Assembly: GCA_018296165.2 (NCBI GenBank)
Contig: JACKQL020000006.1
Location: 930,001 to 994,000, forward strand
From: Termitomyces sp. T153
Lineage: Eukaryota; Basidiomycota; Agaricomycetes; Agaricales; Lyophyllaceae
Reading direction: 5' to 3'
Length of the DNA stretch: 64,000 bases
Part shown: piece by piece, positions 10,259 through 20,639 of the stretch
Position numbering within the stretch: position 1 is the stretch's first letter
Layout of the letters: every line of letters begins with the position of its first letter
The notes under the pieces: generated by a model
Told to the model about the DNA's origin: nothing
Databases searched by the model: none
The model's input: the letters and a program-made list of their open reading frames with translations, nothing else
Translations under genes and position numbers: made by a program

Positions 10259-12899
10259 GCTATGTCTTCATCCACTGAGGTCCTTTTCCAACAGCTCTAC
10301 AATACTGAGAACTCTGTGTTGGTCTCTGCTCTGAGAGGAGACTTGTCAGATCTCCAGGGTAGGGTTAAAGAATTGGTGAGCAACCCTACTTGTAGGATAC
10401 TATGCAACACTTACAGATGGTGTTCAAGAAATCTTTGTGGAAGCAAATTTCCCAGGCCAAGGACAAACAACTAGTCCTGGAGGCTAGGAAAAGCTTTTCC
10501 AATGGGGCCCTCTGAATTTTATCAGGCAAGCTGTCAAATGCAAAGGCAATTGAGGAGTTGAACAAGAAGGCAGGGGCATATTTCAAGGAGTCACAAGCAA
10601 GGAAGGAAGCCCAGAAGGTCAACAAGGGCCAGGCAGCAGGAGAAGTGGCAGGTCCATGTGTTCAATGTCAGGTCCCTCACCTTTAGAAATTTTGAAACAG
10701 ATTTCAGCAATTAATTTGCCAATGCTGGCAGCAGATCCAGTGGCCCCAGTGGGTCTGGTGTCTCCAGTGGGTCCCTCATTGAAACCCAGTAGAGTATTGG
10801 CATCAAGTCTGTTGTTCTCAGTGGAGCCAATCCTAGGCCAATCCTGGCTAATCATAAAGACTAGCAAAGCATAGATTCCCCAATGAGATTGGAGGAAATA
10901 CACTGCTCAAACTCCACCTCATAGTCCTCCCCCATCCAGCCAGTCCAAATATCAATCTGTCACCTCAGACAAAGACAATAAGAATGACAAGAATGATGAT
11001 AATGAGCATTCTGATGACAAGGAACATTGGTGAGGGGAGATCACACTGTCAATGAGGTTAAAAAAGTACCTCATGACAGCACCTCCTTGCACAGGGGTAT
11101 GGCTGGACCCCCCTTGCCAATACTATCAAAAGAAGGGGCTCTAATGTGTCAAGACAAAGGGAGGAATCTTGTGTGATGCCTGCCAGCTTGTTCTTGAGAG
11201 AACATGCAGTCTCACAAGGAATCACAAGAAAGAGGTCTGAATAAACAAGGGCAAGAAGGGAAAGAAGGAGAAAAGGTGGAGAAAACCCAAGTCTGCTGAG
11301 TATATCAAGGGTCAGTATTGATTTCCCCAACTGAAATCATTTACTAACAACAGACAAAACCAACAATACTAGTTGCTGAGCCATCAACAATCCAGCTGAC
11401 AGATATGCAAGTGGCCTGCAGAAAGGGAAGGGGAAAGGAACAGATGGATCTGCCAGTGGCCAGTGGAAAGTGGAAGGAGCAAGCAGACCTGCTAATGACT
11501 AGTGGAAAGAGAAAGAGCAAGTAGTGGGCAGCTCTGCCTGTCTCTACTGAATCTGTTCACAAGAAAAGAGCAAGTCCAATGTCAATACCTGAAGTGTAAA
11601 TGCCATTCAAGTATGTTTATAAGCTCAATAAGAAAAATGATAAGTAAGAAATCACATAACTGTCAATATATCCATTTTTGGAGTGGAAGGCTGTGTTGTT
11701 GCTAAGAAAGGTCTTGGCATTGTCATTCTAGATCCAAAGTCCAGACTCCATATGATATGGCTTGTAATTGATAAGTCTTGTGGTTGCTAATATCCTGTGC
11801 AAAGGCTACATTGTTCCAGACCTTAGGGCTAGGCCTCATGTGCTGAGTGTCATGACTTGTGCTATATCAAAATAATCAGCTGCTGTCCAATCAGAAATGC
11901 CAACAATAGTGCTCAGCAACAAGTGGATCTTATCACCATCAAAGCCATCCTTTCACAAGCTCTGGCAGGGATGAACCAATGGCTCAATTTCATCAATGAA
12001 GGGATTGAGGTTGTATTGGAAGAGATGAGGTCAGGGTTTGTGCTAGCTAAGGAAACAAGAAGATGCTCTAGCAGTACAATACAATGCTGCAAGTGCTCAA
12101 CAAGCATGTGGACATCATTGACACAAGTGTTGTGTGCATGACATCTGACCTCAACAGGACAAATCAAACTGTTGAGGCTCATGCTGGGCATCTCACACAG
12201 GACAAAGTTGACATTGTTGTGCTCTGGGGCATGGTTGACAATCTTCAAAACCAGCTTCAAATCTCCTCCCCCCCCATCCAACCAGCCCCCAATACCAGCA
12301 GCCTTCCACCTGCACTAGCCTCTACTCTGGCACCCATTGCTGAGGCAGAAGAGCCCAACAATGATGAGGCTGCCCAGCCCAAGGAGAATGAGAGCAAGAT
12401 GGACCATGCCACCACTGTAGCCACTGCTGTTGATCAGTTTGCCATTGCTGACAACTCTGCTCTCATCAACAACTCCATCACTATCATGACCAATTCTGGC
12501 ATTTCCAGCAGGTCCACCATTGAATCCATTGACTGCACTATGCCTGCTGCTAGCATTACTGACTCCACCAACTTCATCACTTCCACCAGGCCTGCTGCCA
12601 TCATCACCAACTCCACCATCACCACCAGATCAACAGCCAGCAATGAATCCACTGTGCCCACTGGTGTTGAAACTGTTTTGGCCAGTCCTATTGCTGCAAC
12701 TGGGCAATTGATTGATGTGGATATGACAGGCCCAGCACCACATCCTCCAGATGAGATTGTGCCACAACATGGCCACAGCACCTCCCAAGCCACACAATCC
12801 CCCACCAAACATACCTGGTCCTCCAGTTGTCTAGCAAGTAAGAGAAAGGCCAATGAACATGCTGAGGAAGCAGTAGCCAAGAAGATGAAGGAAGCATGA
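10259..12899 (+). pseudogene. Decayed plus-strand gene: zinc-cluster-like motif plus coiled coil
   Basis: Several plus-strand segments look like parts of one protein. 10259-10680 is lysine- and glutamine-rich and helical (LSDLQGRVKELV, AIEELNKKAGAYFKESQ). 10930-11031 is acidic (DKDNKNDKNDDNEHSDD). 11115-11207 has a fungal Zn(II)2Cys6-like spacing C-x2-[Y]-x6-C-x8-C-x2-C-x7-C. 11900-12060 is helical (MNQWLNFINEGIEVVLEEM). 12084-12899 is a 271-codon frame with more heptad-like text (VDNLQNQL), a Ser/Thr/Asn-rich middle, and a basic end SKRKANEHAEEAVAKKMKEA. Stops and at least one frameshift (near 12060) break it. The joining of parts is inference. I do not recognise the family beyond the zinc-cluster resemblance. 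Confidence 0.5.
12084..12899 (+). CDS. Longest open part of the coiled-coil gene (271 codons)
   Basis: Open from a Met at 12084 to TGA at 12897-12899. The same frame continues upstream past a TAG, with K-M-L before it and Q-Y-N after, consistent with CAG turned into TAG. Residues 1-60 have hydrophobic heptad spacing. Residues about 110-200 are rich in Ser, Thr, Asn and Ala. The C-terminus is Lys/Glu-rich and could act as a nuclear signal. A T-rich stretch follows the stop (12920-12990), as in a 3' UTR. Function unknown. Confidence 0.45.
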   Translation: MLQVLNKHVDIIDTSVVCMTSDLNRTNQTVEAHAGHLTQDKVDIVVLWGMVDNLQNQLQISSPPIQPAPNTSSLPPALASTLAPIAEAEEPNNDEAAQPKENESKMDHATTVATAVDQFAIADNSALINNSITIMTNSGISSRSTIESIDCTMPAASITDSTNFITSTRPAAIITNSTITTRSTASNESTVPTGVETVLASPIAATGQLIDVDMTGPAPHPPDEIVPQHGHSTSQATQSPTKHTWSSSCLASKRKANEHAEEAVAKKMKEA

Positions 12900-13127
12900 A
12901 GAAGATGAGGGCCACTGGACTTTCTTGACATTTTTTGGACTTTTTTGATACATTCTGGCCTTGCTATTACATTGTTATATTTTGTAATATCCAATGAAAA
13001 TGTATATACAATGTCTTGACTCAAATTTAAGTGCCCAACACAACAGATTTGTGATTAGATTAATGTTTCTGGTTGGCAATCAAAATCTTCATTAGCTTTG
13101 TGACTCTCCATCCAAGAGAGTAACAAT

Positions 13128-13232
13128 GGCAATGTGGTCTACTGGTATTGTGTTGTTACTTTGTATCAATTTCATGTGGCAGCTGCAGGTTTGACTCCTG
13201 TAACTGCCAATGTTAGAACCTCATTTGTTTTT
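13128..13232 (+). ncRNA. tRNA-like Pol III unit P1
   Basis: Box A-like TGGTCTACTGG at 13135-13145, box B-like GGTTTGACTCC at 13189-13199 inside a 5-bp T-arm (GCAGG / CCTGT), partial acceptor pairing of GGCAATG with the 3' AACTGCC, and a T5 run at 13228-13232. The GGTTTGACTCC differs from the classic GGTTCGANTCC by C-to-T at the CpG. It could be a tRNA pseudogene or the head of a short interspersed element. Confidence 0.55.
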
Positions 13233-13300
13233 CACCTTCTGTTGAACATGTGCAAGTTGTCTCATTGAACAGGATGCTTAAAATATGAGACTATCCCAAT

Positions 13301-13407
13301 GGTAATGTGGTCTACTGGTAGTGTGTTGACACTTTGTTTCAATCCCATGTGGCAGCTGGATGTTCAACTCCTGCATTTGGCAATAATCATTGTTGAATAT
13401 AGTTTTT
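13301..13407 (+). ncRNA. tRNA-like Pol III unit P2
   Basis: Second copy 173 bp after P1: identical box A TGGTCTACTGG at 13308-13318, the same following text (CATGTGGCAGCTG), a weaker box B (GTTCAACTCC at about 13362) and a T5 run at 13403-13407. The shared period argues for tandem duplication of a unit larger than the tRNA itself. Confidence 0.5.
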
Positions 13408-13482
13408 GCATTCTCAATAAAGGAAGTACATTATGCAGTCCATCAATGATGCTGGGCTGTTTGAGTGGATTTGTTGCAAGTA

Positions 13483-14739
13483 CTACTTCTTGTTGGAGTT
13501 GTAGATCCCCTGGATGTAACAAGCTGCATCCTCTTTCAATCTCTCTGCTTGAGATCTCCTTTGTCTCTTTGAGATAATTGGTAGCAGGTCAGGTGATGCC
13601 TTGCACTTCTGACATGCCAGTTGATGAGATGGTGTTTCCTCTGTTTCTGTTTCATGTGTGTCCTCTTCCTGGTTGAGAATTTCAAGAACAGATCTAGGAA
13701 CTGCATAACAAGGAGACCTATCTGCTGTGCCATTAATTGGAGTTAATAGGTTATTCCATCCTCTTTGCCATAGCTGTTGTACAGTGAGATTGTTGACAAT
13801 CTCAAGACTTATTTGTAGATTGGATATGGATGCAGTGCTGGGTTTGTCAGACAGATCTGGCTCTACAGTGCTGGCATCACTGGCCAGATTGCCTAACAGA
13901 TCTGGTTGGCTTACAATGCCAGATTTGCTAGATGGATTGGGTTGGCCTGCAATGCCAAGAGTGCCAGCAGGTTCACTAGCCAGATCTGAGGGGCCTACCA
14001 TGCTGGATTTTCTGGCTGGAGAATTTCTCACCATATCACCACTGGATGACACAACATGCTTTTGTTTCCTCTGATGTTCTCCTTTCTTTTGAGCTGCCTT
14101 ATGTGATGCTGCAGCAGCAGCCCTCTTTTCATGGTCAGCATGAGTGCCATACTCAGCAAGAACCCTGTCCTTATTCTTGTTGACATAAACCTTCTATTGG
14201 AAGGTATCACTGGATCCATGTTCTTCCTGACAATCTCTCTAGAACTTCAGAAGATGCAACAGCTCTGACTGACCAAGATTGTGAGGATCCTTGAATTCCA
14301 GTGATTCAGGAAGATATCTTGAATTGATGAATTCAGTACAACTCAACTGCACAGCATTGTATGGAGCTGATTTGTAATGGAAACCTGAGGCAATTTCTGA
14401 GAATTTTTCAGTGAGAAAGATTCTAAGAACCAGGACAACCAATTTACTATAATGACTGTTCAAGTAGTCTTGGACAAGCATTTCCAATTCTGGCCAGGTT
14501 TGGACTATGTTGCTTGGTGGATGTGGTAGTATTGGGAAACCATCACTGTCTTGCTCAAGAGCAAGATCCAAACAGGTCAAAACAGAAGGAGTAGTGTTCT
14601 GTTGCAAGGTGTTATTTGTTGCTCTATGTGTGTCCAAGAGAGCAGACATATAGTCCACCATCTTCTGTTTGAAGTCACCTACAAGGTCAGGAAACATATT
14701 TTCAATTGAATACTGATTGGTCTGTGTCAAGTGAGACAT
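13483..14739 (-). pseudogene. Minus-strand hypothetical gene with two nonsense codons
   Basis: One reading frame of 419 codons from 14739 to 13483, interrupted only by TAG at 14239-14241 and another TAG near 14197-14199. The parts are a 166-codon N-terminal piece (MSHLTQTNQYSIENMFPDLV), a basic Ala/Lys/Gln-rich middle (HEKRAAAAASHKAAQKKG), and a 189-codon C-terminal piece beginning VSSSGDMVRNSPARK. Imperfect short repeats of a [P]DL(L/S)(G/D)(K/N)..(S/A)S type occur in the third part. I do not recognise the family. The stops fit CAG/CAA-to-TAG changes. Confidence 0.5.
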
Positions 14740-14799
14740 ATTGTCATGTCTACAAGTACAATGTGGTTAATCAAAAATTCAAATTGGCATAACATGCAC

Positions 14800-15970
14800 C
14801 TACACCCTAAGAGTCATGCCTTCTTTGGCAATCCATCCTATAATAGTCCAGCTCAACATGCCCATCTCCTTAAAACAAAGGATGTCTGTATCATCAAACT
14901 GTTTCAAACCATGTTTGTCTGCCTTTCTAAAAAAAACATCAGAACAGATCATGAGACAGATAGCAAATACCAGAGGCTGGAGCAGATGGGAGACCAACAG
15001 CTCTACATTGGATGGAAGTGAGAATTGGACAGCAGGCACTGGATAATGGACAGCCAGTGGGTTGAGGAGCAATATGATGACTTTGGAACAAAAGAAGAAG
15101 ATTACTCCCTTGCATTGGATATCTGGCAGATTTCCTTTCTTGCTCCACTGAGCAGCTGTCCTCCATAAGTGGTTTTCCTCCTCTAGAATTAGCCAATTCA
15201 TAACATTTTTCACAGCCACATTGTACTGTGAAAATGCCTCTAGTCATGAACTGTCAAGATCCTCAACACCCAGCAAGTTTTTGATCTCCTGATTGATTTC
15301 CTTTGACATTGTTTGCCACACCACATCCCTAACAGCAATTTGCATAAGTGCCCTTGGATCTTTATGTTGGTTACATGGTCTCCAGGAATTTTTTATGTAG
15401 TTTCCAACTTTCTACTAAAAGGCATTAGAAGTCTGGATTTAGCAAATGTAAATGGGGACTCAACTTGATTTTCTCTGCCCACTCTTCTCCAGTTTCTGGT
15501 GGTGTTCCCTTACTGGCCCAGTAGTTGAAAATATTGGTGAGGATTTTATCTTTTAAGATTGTAGTTCTAGCCTGACAATTTGGCTCTTGCCAGTACATTT
15601 CCTTATATGGTTCAAAAATTGCCCTCTCATCCACAGTGAAGAGTGGTTCTGTTCATCTTTTCCTCAGAGAAAATATTGATTCTGGCACCTGGCAGACATT
15701 GGGTATGGGCTCATTGGACTAGGACATTTTATAGGCCCATTTGTTAAATTCAATTTTTGTCAAACACTGAATCACATGATCTTTCACCCACATGAAAAAC
15801 TTTCATAGAGAATGCACTGGAGCTGGTGTCTGCCTGCTAGAGTGGATGAAGGCTGGCTGGGAAGGTGGAAGGTCTGTCTCTCTCTGTGGCAAAAAACTGT
15901 CTGTCTCTTCATTAAATTGTCTTCCACCAATTCAAGAATGTCCATAGATGGCCTACTAGATCTGATCACC
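14800..15970 (-). pseudogene. Further decayed minus-strand coding
   Basis: Short open pieces such as 15634-15425 (DERAIFEPYKEMYWQEPNCQ..., EEWAEKIKLSPHLHLL) have protein-like composition and share strand with the gene at 13483-14739, so they may be its 5' part or a neighbouring gene. Stops are frequent between pieces. No family recognised. Confidence 0.3.
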
Positions 15971-16482
15971 TACTGGATCAGATGTCTGTTCAGCAGACCA
16001 GACATTGACCAGCAGTCCACAATTTCCACCAATTCAATCAAATTGTCTTGTACAAGTCTTGCTAATTCTTTCCTTGCCTACTAAGGGGCATACAGATTTC
16101 AGATAACCTTAAAGAACTACACCAGCTGTGAGGAAATCTCATTTGTTGCTAATGTCACCAACACCAATGAATATCTGTTTTTCTATTGTTCCTTCTATTG
16201 TTCATCTTGGCAGACAGTCTGATAGTGGCTTTCTTACTTTGGCCTAGTGCATATCACTTGAGGAAAACTTTCACAACAAGATTTTCTTTAAGAATACCTA
16301 ATGTTGTAGAAAGATTGCTGATATTGATCATCATCTGTTGCACATCACTTGCACCTCTTCACATCAACCAATCATTTTGTATAGGGCTCATAACAATTTT
16401 CCTTTCCCATCTCATATGTGCTGCTACATATATTTCAGGGAATCTCCTGCTAGCAGGCACACTCTTCAACACCTTATTTGCA

Positions 16483-18174
16483 CCATGAATTTGAATGCTA
16501 TGATGAAGTGCCAGCAGCACAAGTGACCAAAACCTACAGTTCTCAGGCAAAGAGATCTTATGCCTGCTGAAGAAAAGACAAGAGTCATCAAGAACTCTAG
16601 AGAATTATTTATACCAGTGAAAGAACAAGTGCTCATTAGTCCAATTCCAGTTGTCACTTCTGCTGTACCATTCCCAGCCACCAATGATGACCATAATTTT
16701 TTTGAGGACACTACAATAGTAGATCATATATATCCTGTCCCCATGAAGCATGGCAAGGTAAATTTTGATGAAAAATTGTGCAACATATTATTATTCATAT
16801 TTTATAGACACAGGCAGACTATCTCAATGACTTCATCAACTATGTTCCACAGTTGCTCAATGGTTTACTCAGTTGTGAATCCATTGGAGATATGAGCCAT
16901 TGTCATGCATGTCCTGACAAACATCTTGTGCAATGGTGATGCTGTGACTGCATTGGTTCAAGACTTTTTTGTCATAGGTGTTTATGCCAAACACACCAGT
17001 CCAACCCACTTCACCAACCAAAGATATGGAATGGCAAATACTTCCAGCCCATGGACTTATCTGATGCAGGTGGCTATTTCTATGTTCTCCACCATGCAAT
17101 TCACAATTGCCATGGTGGCATGACCCAGGTGAATGTTCTTGAGGACTATGAATGAAAAAACAACATTAAAGAGGAAGACTTCCTGCAAGCCATCCAGAGT
17201 ATGTCAACATTGTCATGGTGTTATCAGGCATGCTGAAATTAATAATACAGGTCATAATGAACCAATTGATATCAATGTAGAAACAGGGATCAATAGAAAC
17301 ATGTTTCCAGCACTGGATCCACCAGCAGAAATGCAGTTTTTATCAAGTAATCTGTCCCCAGAAATGCAGTTTTTGGTGGTGGATCCACTGTCTGATCAGT
17401 TGCTGCAGCAGGAGGAACAGTTTTTGTCAGTGGATTCCATGGATCTGGAGTGAAATCCATCAAATGTCTCTATGCCTACCTCACATACCAAAATTCTGGC
17501 TAGAATTCAGATACTAGAGGAGTGATAGGAACTAGAGGAAAATGACACCATGGAAGGTGGAGAACTGCCATTGGAACAAGTACCAATGGAAGATGTTCCT
17601 TTACATGGACCACAAGAAATGGAGGAAAATCATACTGCTCATGTTGATGGACTGCAGCCACTGCTGATTTCAATCCACCATCTGCATATGGGTGCCATAT
17701 TGAGAGAATTGATTGCTTTGGAAACCTGATTGCATGCATTGTACACACACCTGGTGTGCACTACATCAGTGTTGTTGCATGCAAGTGTTCTGGCCAAGAT
17801 GTCTGGGTCAAGGATGTCATTCACTATCAGCTGATTCCCAGCACATTTGACCAGACAAGAACATATTTTACAACAGCCATTCTGGACAATTTTTGTCTGA
17901 CTAATTTAGAGTGCAAAGCCTCTGCTTATCAGTATTGGCAGAAACCTGCAAGGATTACTTCATCAATTGCTTCTTCAGGTAAAGTAGATAACCTCTATCA
18001 TGAATTATGATGACTTTTGCATTCATAGCACTGCTAAAAAAATTGAAATGGGCAGGTTTTGGACATGATGAGACAAAAGAACCAATGGCACCAGAGCATG
18101 GTGAGCTTGCAATATTCTGTCCCACTTGCCCTCAACCAGGAGTGGATATTCCATCAAACTGGGAAGAAGATCCA
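16483..18174 (+). pseudogene. KDZ-type transposase gene, 5' part with CxC2-like cysteine cluster
   Basis: Plus-strand gene with a probable 50-bp intron at 16758-16807 (GTAAAT...TATAG) that joins KHGK to TQADYLNDF in frame. The next exon (16808-17153) carries a cysteine/histidine cluster: CHAC, CCDC, LFCHRC, then CQTHQSNPLH, followed by WNGKYFQPMDL. This resembles the CxC2-type domain found in front of KDZ transposases of basidiomycetes. 17670-18010 continues with HTPGVHYISVVACKC, TYFTTAILDNFCLTNLECK and AYQYWQK, also typical of the family. Stops break it (TGA at 16939-16941 within W-C-C, TGA at 17151-17153). The frame is cut by element F after GAT CCA at 18174 and resumes at 31398. Confidence 0.75.
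16758..16807 (+). other. Intron in KDZ gene
   Basis: GT at 16758, AG at 16806-16807, 50 bp, AT-rich. Its removal keeps the frame open (GGC AAG / ACA CAG). Length is normal for basidiomycete introns. Confidence 0.6.
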
Positions 18175-18402
18175 TGTAATGCCAATGGATGTTATTCCAA
18201 TGTTGTTACACTTTCTTCTGAGGGGGACTCCGAAGTAACAATTTAAAACTTCTCCAATTTTCACTATCTACAGATCAAGTATTTATATACTAAGATAATC
18301 AAATTTAAATCTAAAGAAATAAGCAAATAGCTAGAGTAATTAGTAGTGAGTAATAAAGCGCGCTCATGTCGGATCGATACGAGCACCAAAATTCGCGCTA
18401 CA
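18175..18402 (-). repeat. 3' LTR of element F
   Basis: TG...CA ends (TGTAATGCC on the plus strand to CGCGCTACA). Contains TATATAAAT on the minus strand at 18281-18289, a candidate TATA box in the expected U3 position. A purine-rich tract (AGGAGGGCATA on the minus strand) lies just inside at 18403-18415. Confidence 0.93.
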
Positions 18403-18431
18403 TATGCCCTCCTGATGTCAACTCAACATCA

Positions 18432-20621
18432 CTACTTGCCCAATCCCATATCCTTGACCAGAGGCATCATCCCAGAGCTCCCGGCATCCACATTCATCGA
18501 TTCCCCAGTGGAGTAAGCGGTCTGCTTCTTAGATATCTTCTTGGACTTCCTGTAGATCGGTCTATATGGGTTGTAATGTCCTCGAGTGACAGGAGCCTCC
18601 TCCAACCTTTTCACCTTGTCCTTGAGTGCCATGACCTTCATGTGTAAGTCGATAGACATATGATAAGTGAGCAAGCATTTATCGGTGAAGTCCTTGCTGT
18701 ACTGATGAGAAATCAGGTCAACAAACATCCCCAAAATGTATTCGAGGTTGTTGATGGCATTGTCATCAGGGTAGTCAATGGAGATATTGTGCCATGATGG
18801 CTGTTCCTTGACAGGAGTCCACTTCCCATCATAAAATATACTGAGTCCCCATTTGCAGTCCTTGTCGGAGTTCATTACATTGGCAAAGTTGAAATAGCTG
18901 GCGGGTACAAAACGATTGTCCTTAATTCGACCCTGGCAGGCAGCGGCATCAAATTGCAAGTTCAAACGCATGAGAGGTGGAATGACCGTCAGCATTGAGT
19001 TGTGGTCAGCTCGGGAAGGGTACTGGTAGTCATGTCCATTTATCTCTTGAAAGAGAAACTTGTTTCCTCCTACATTATTCTTTGGGTTGGCTAGCTTGCC
19101 AGTAGCTGTGGTAGCTTGACTTGGATCACATCCTCCACTAGCAATCGGAGGATTGTTCAGGACTTCAGGGACTGGTACAGCCATAGCAGAAGATGATTCA
19201 AAGTCCGAGGATAGATCGTTGTCAAAGTCAAGAGTAAATTTTATTGATCCCAAAAATATTTGTGGATCACTTTTAGGAGGAGTTCCAGAACCTTTGGGCA
19301 GGTTAGTAATCGAATCAATTCCCATGGCCTCTAAGTACTCATCTAGAGCTCTCAGGTGACTTATTTGAGTGTAGGGTAGCCAGGACTTGTCTCCCGACTT
19401 CCACAATATCTCGAACAATGCTCCTTTTCTTGCGCCTGAGTGTGCCACAATCTGATCCACTGCCCATTCTCTGTCTTCTCCATCTGCTTCAAATATCTGA
19501 GTATCTAGACAGCCAGGAAATAATCTATCATCATTCGGTACATGTTCTCTGAGTAGCGAAGCATGGAAAACATTATGAATTCCCCTTCTTTTCAGAGATG
19601 GAGATAGATTCAGTTCAAATGATTCATTGTCCTTGGCCTTAGTAATTTGGTATGGCCCTATGAATTTAGGTGATAGTTTTCGAGCTAACCCTTTTGGCAT
19701 CATAATGTTCTTAGTGGACACATATACAAAGTCTCCCTCTTCAAATTCCACTGGTATCCGTCTTCTGTTTGCTCCTTGTGTTTGCTTTACCCGGGCAGCA
19801 ATGACGCTATCATGTGCTTTCATTATGGCTAGTTTCATTTGCTGGGCAAAGGTGCATACTCCTGAGTACTCCTTTTCTAATGGTTCTCTATAATCCCATA
19901 TCATAGATCTCGGCATTCTGCCTGTATTCAAGAAGAATGGAGTGAACCCCGTACTCTCAGACCTGGCACAATTTATAGCAAACTCAATGGCTGGTAACTT
20001 CATTACCCAATCCTTCTGGTCGTCATTGATACAAGACCTTAGCATTTGTGTAACCGTTCTGTTCGCTCTCTCGGTGGCACCATTGGACTGAGGATGGTAG
20101 GCACTTGACATATTCAATTTTGTGCCAATCAACTCATGTAGCCTTTGCCAGAACTTACTGTTGAATAATGGATCACGGTCACTCACAATTGCTCTCAGTA
20201 AGCCGTGTAGTTTATAGATTTCAGAGAACACTAATTCCGCTACATCTTTAGCTGCGTAATTACAACAACTTGGAATTAAATGGACCATTGCAGAGTGTAG
20301 GTCGATCACAACCATAATTGCATCAAATTCTCCATCATGGTTGGTAGCCACAGGTAGTGGCCCTACGAAATCTATCCCAATTGATTCCCAAGGCACCGCC
20401 GGTACATCCAAAGGGTTTAACAAGCCTCTCGGCTTCTGGTTGTTTGGTTTGCTGCGCTTACACGTCATGCAGCTATCACAATATTTTTGGACATCTCCTG
20501 ATAGAGTTTTCCACCACACCTGGCTTCTCAGATAATCATAGGTTTTCTTCGGTCCCAGATGAGCAAGTACTGAATGTGCATCTCGAATTATAGCCTCTCG
20601 TAACCTCCGTTTGCCATACAT
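18432..20621 (-). CDS. Element F integrase with chromodomain and C-terminal extension (729 codons)
   Basis: Zinc-binding part with H16, H21, C48 and C51; catalytic D84 (GIDFVGP), D148 (VSDRDP) and E184 (GATERANR), the last two separated by exactly 35 residues, so the DDE triad is intact. Around 390-445 a chromodomain-like segment follows (VDQIVAHSG..., FEILWKSGDKSWLPY, ALDEYLEAMG). After it come about 280 further residues not needed in standard integrases: an acidic Ser-rich linker, a conserved-looking globular part (YFNFANVMNSDKDCKWGLSIFYDG, DYPDDNAINNLEYILG), then a short coiled-coil-like KALKDKVKRLEE region and a basic tail. A TGA at 20640 separates it from the RT frame; an Arg codon there would make one polyprotein. 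Confidence 0.85.
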   Translation of the reverse strand: MYGKRRLREAIIRDAHSVLAHLGPKKTYDYLRSQVWWKTLSGDVQKYCDSCMTCKRSKPNNQKPRGLLNPLDVPAVPWESIGIDFVGPLPVATNHDGEFDAIMVVIDLHSAMVHLIPSCCNYAAKDVAELVFSEIYKLHGLLRAIVSDRDPLFNSKFWQRLHELIGTKLNMSSAYHPQSNGATERANRTVTQMLRSCINDDQKDWVMKLPAIEFAINCARSESTGFTPFFLNTGRMPRSMIWDYREPLEKEYSGVCTFAQQMKLAIMKAHDSVIAARVKQTQGANRRRIPVEFEEGDFVYVSTKNIMMPKGLARKLSPKFIGPYQITKAKDNESFELNLSPSLKRRGIHNVFHASLLREHVPNDDRLFPGCLDTQIFEADGEDREWAVDQIVAHSGARKGALFEILWKSGDKSWLPYTQISHLRALDEYLEAMGIDSITNLPKGSGTPPKSDPQIFLGSIKFTLDFDNDLSSDFESSSAMAVPVPEVLNNPPIASGGCDPSQATTATGKLANPKNNVGGNKFLFQEINGHDYQYPSRADHNSMLTVIPPLMRLNLQFDAAACQGRIKDNRFVPASYFNFANVMNSDKDCKWGLSIFYDGKWTPVKEQPSWHNISIDYPDDNAINNLEYILGMFVDLISHQYSKDFTDKCLLTYHMSIDLHMKVMALKDKVKRLEEAPVTRGHYNPYRPIYRKSKKISKKQTAYSTGESMNVDAGSSGMMPLVKDMGLGK

Positions 20622-20639
20622 TATATCCGGTATGCATAG

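Noticed and set aside
16186..16526. Hydrophobic plus-strand frames resembling membrane proteins
   Set aside because: Low-complexity Leu/Ile-rich translation of T-rich sequence, no supporting structure, and overlapping alternative frames look equally open.
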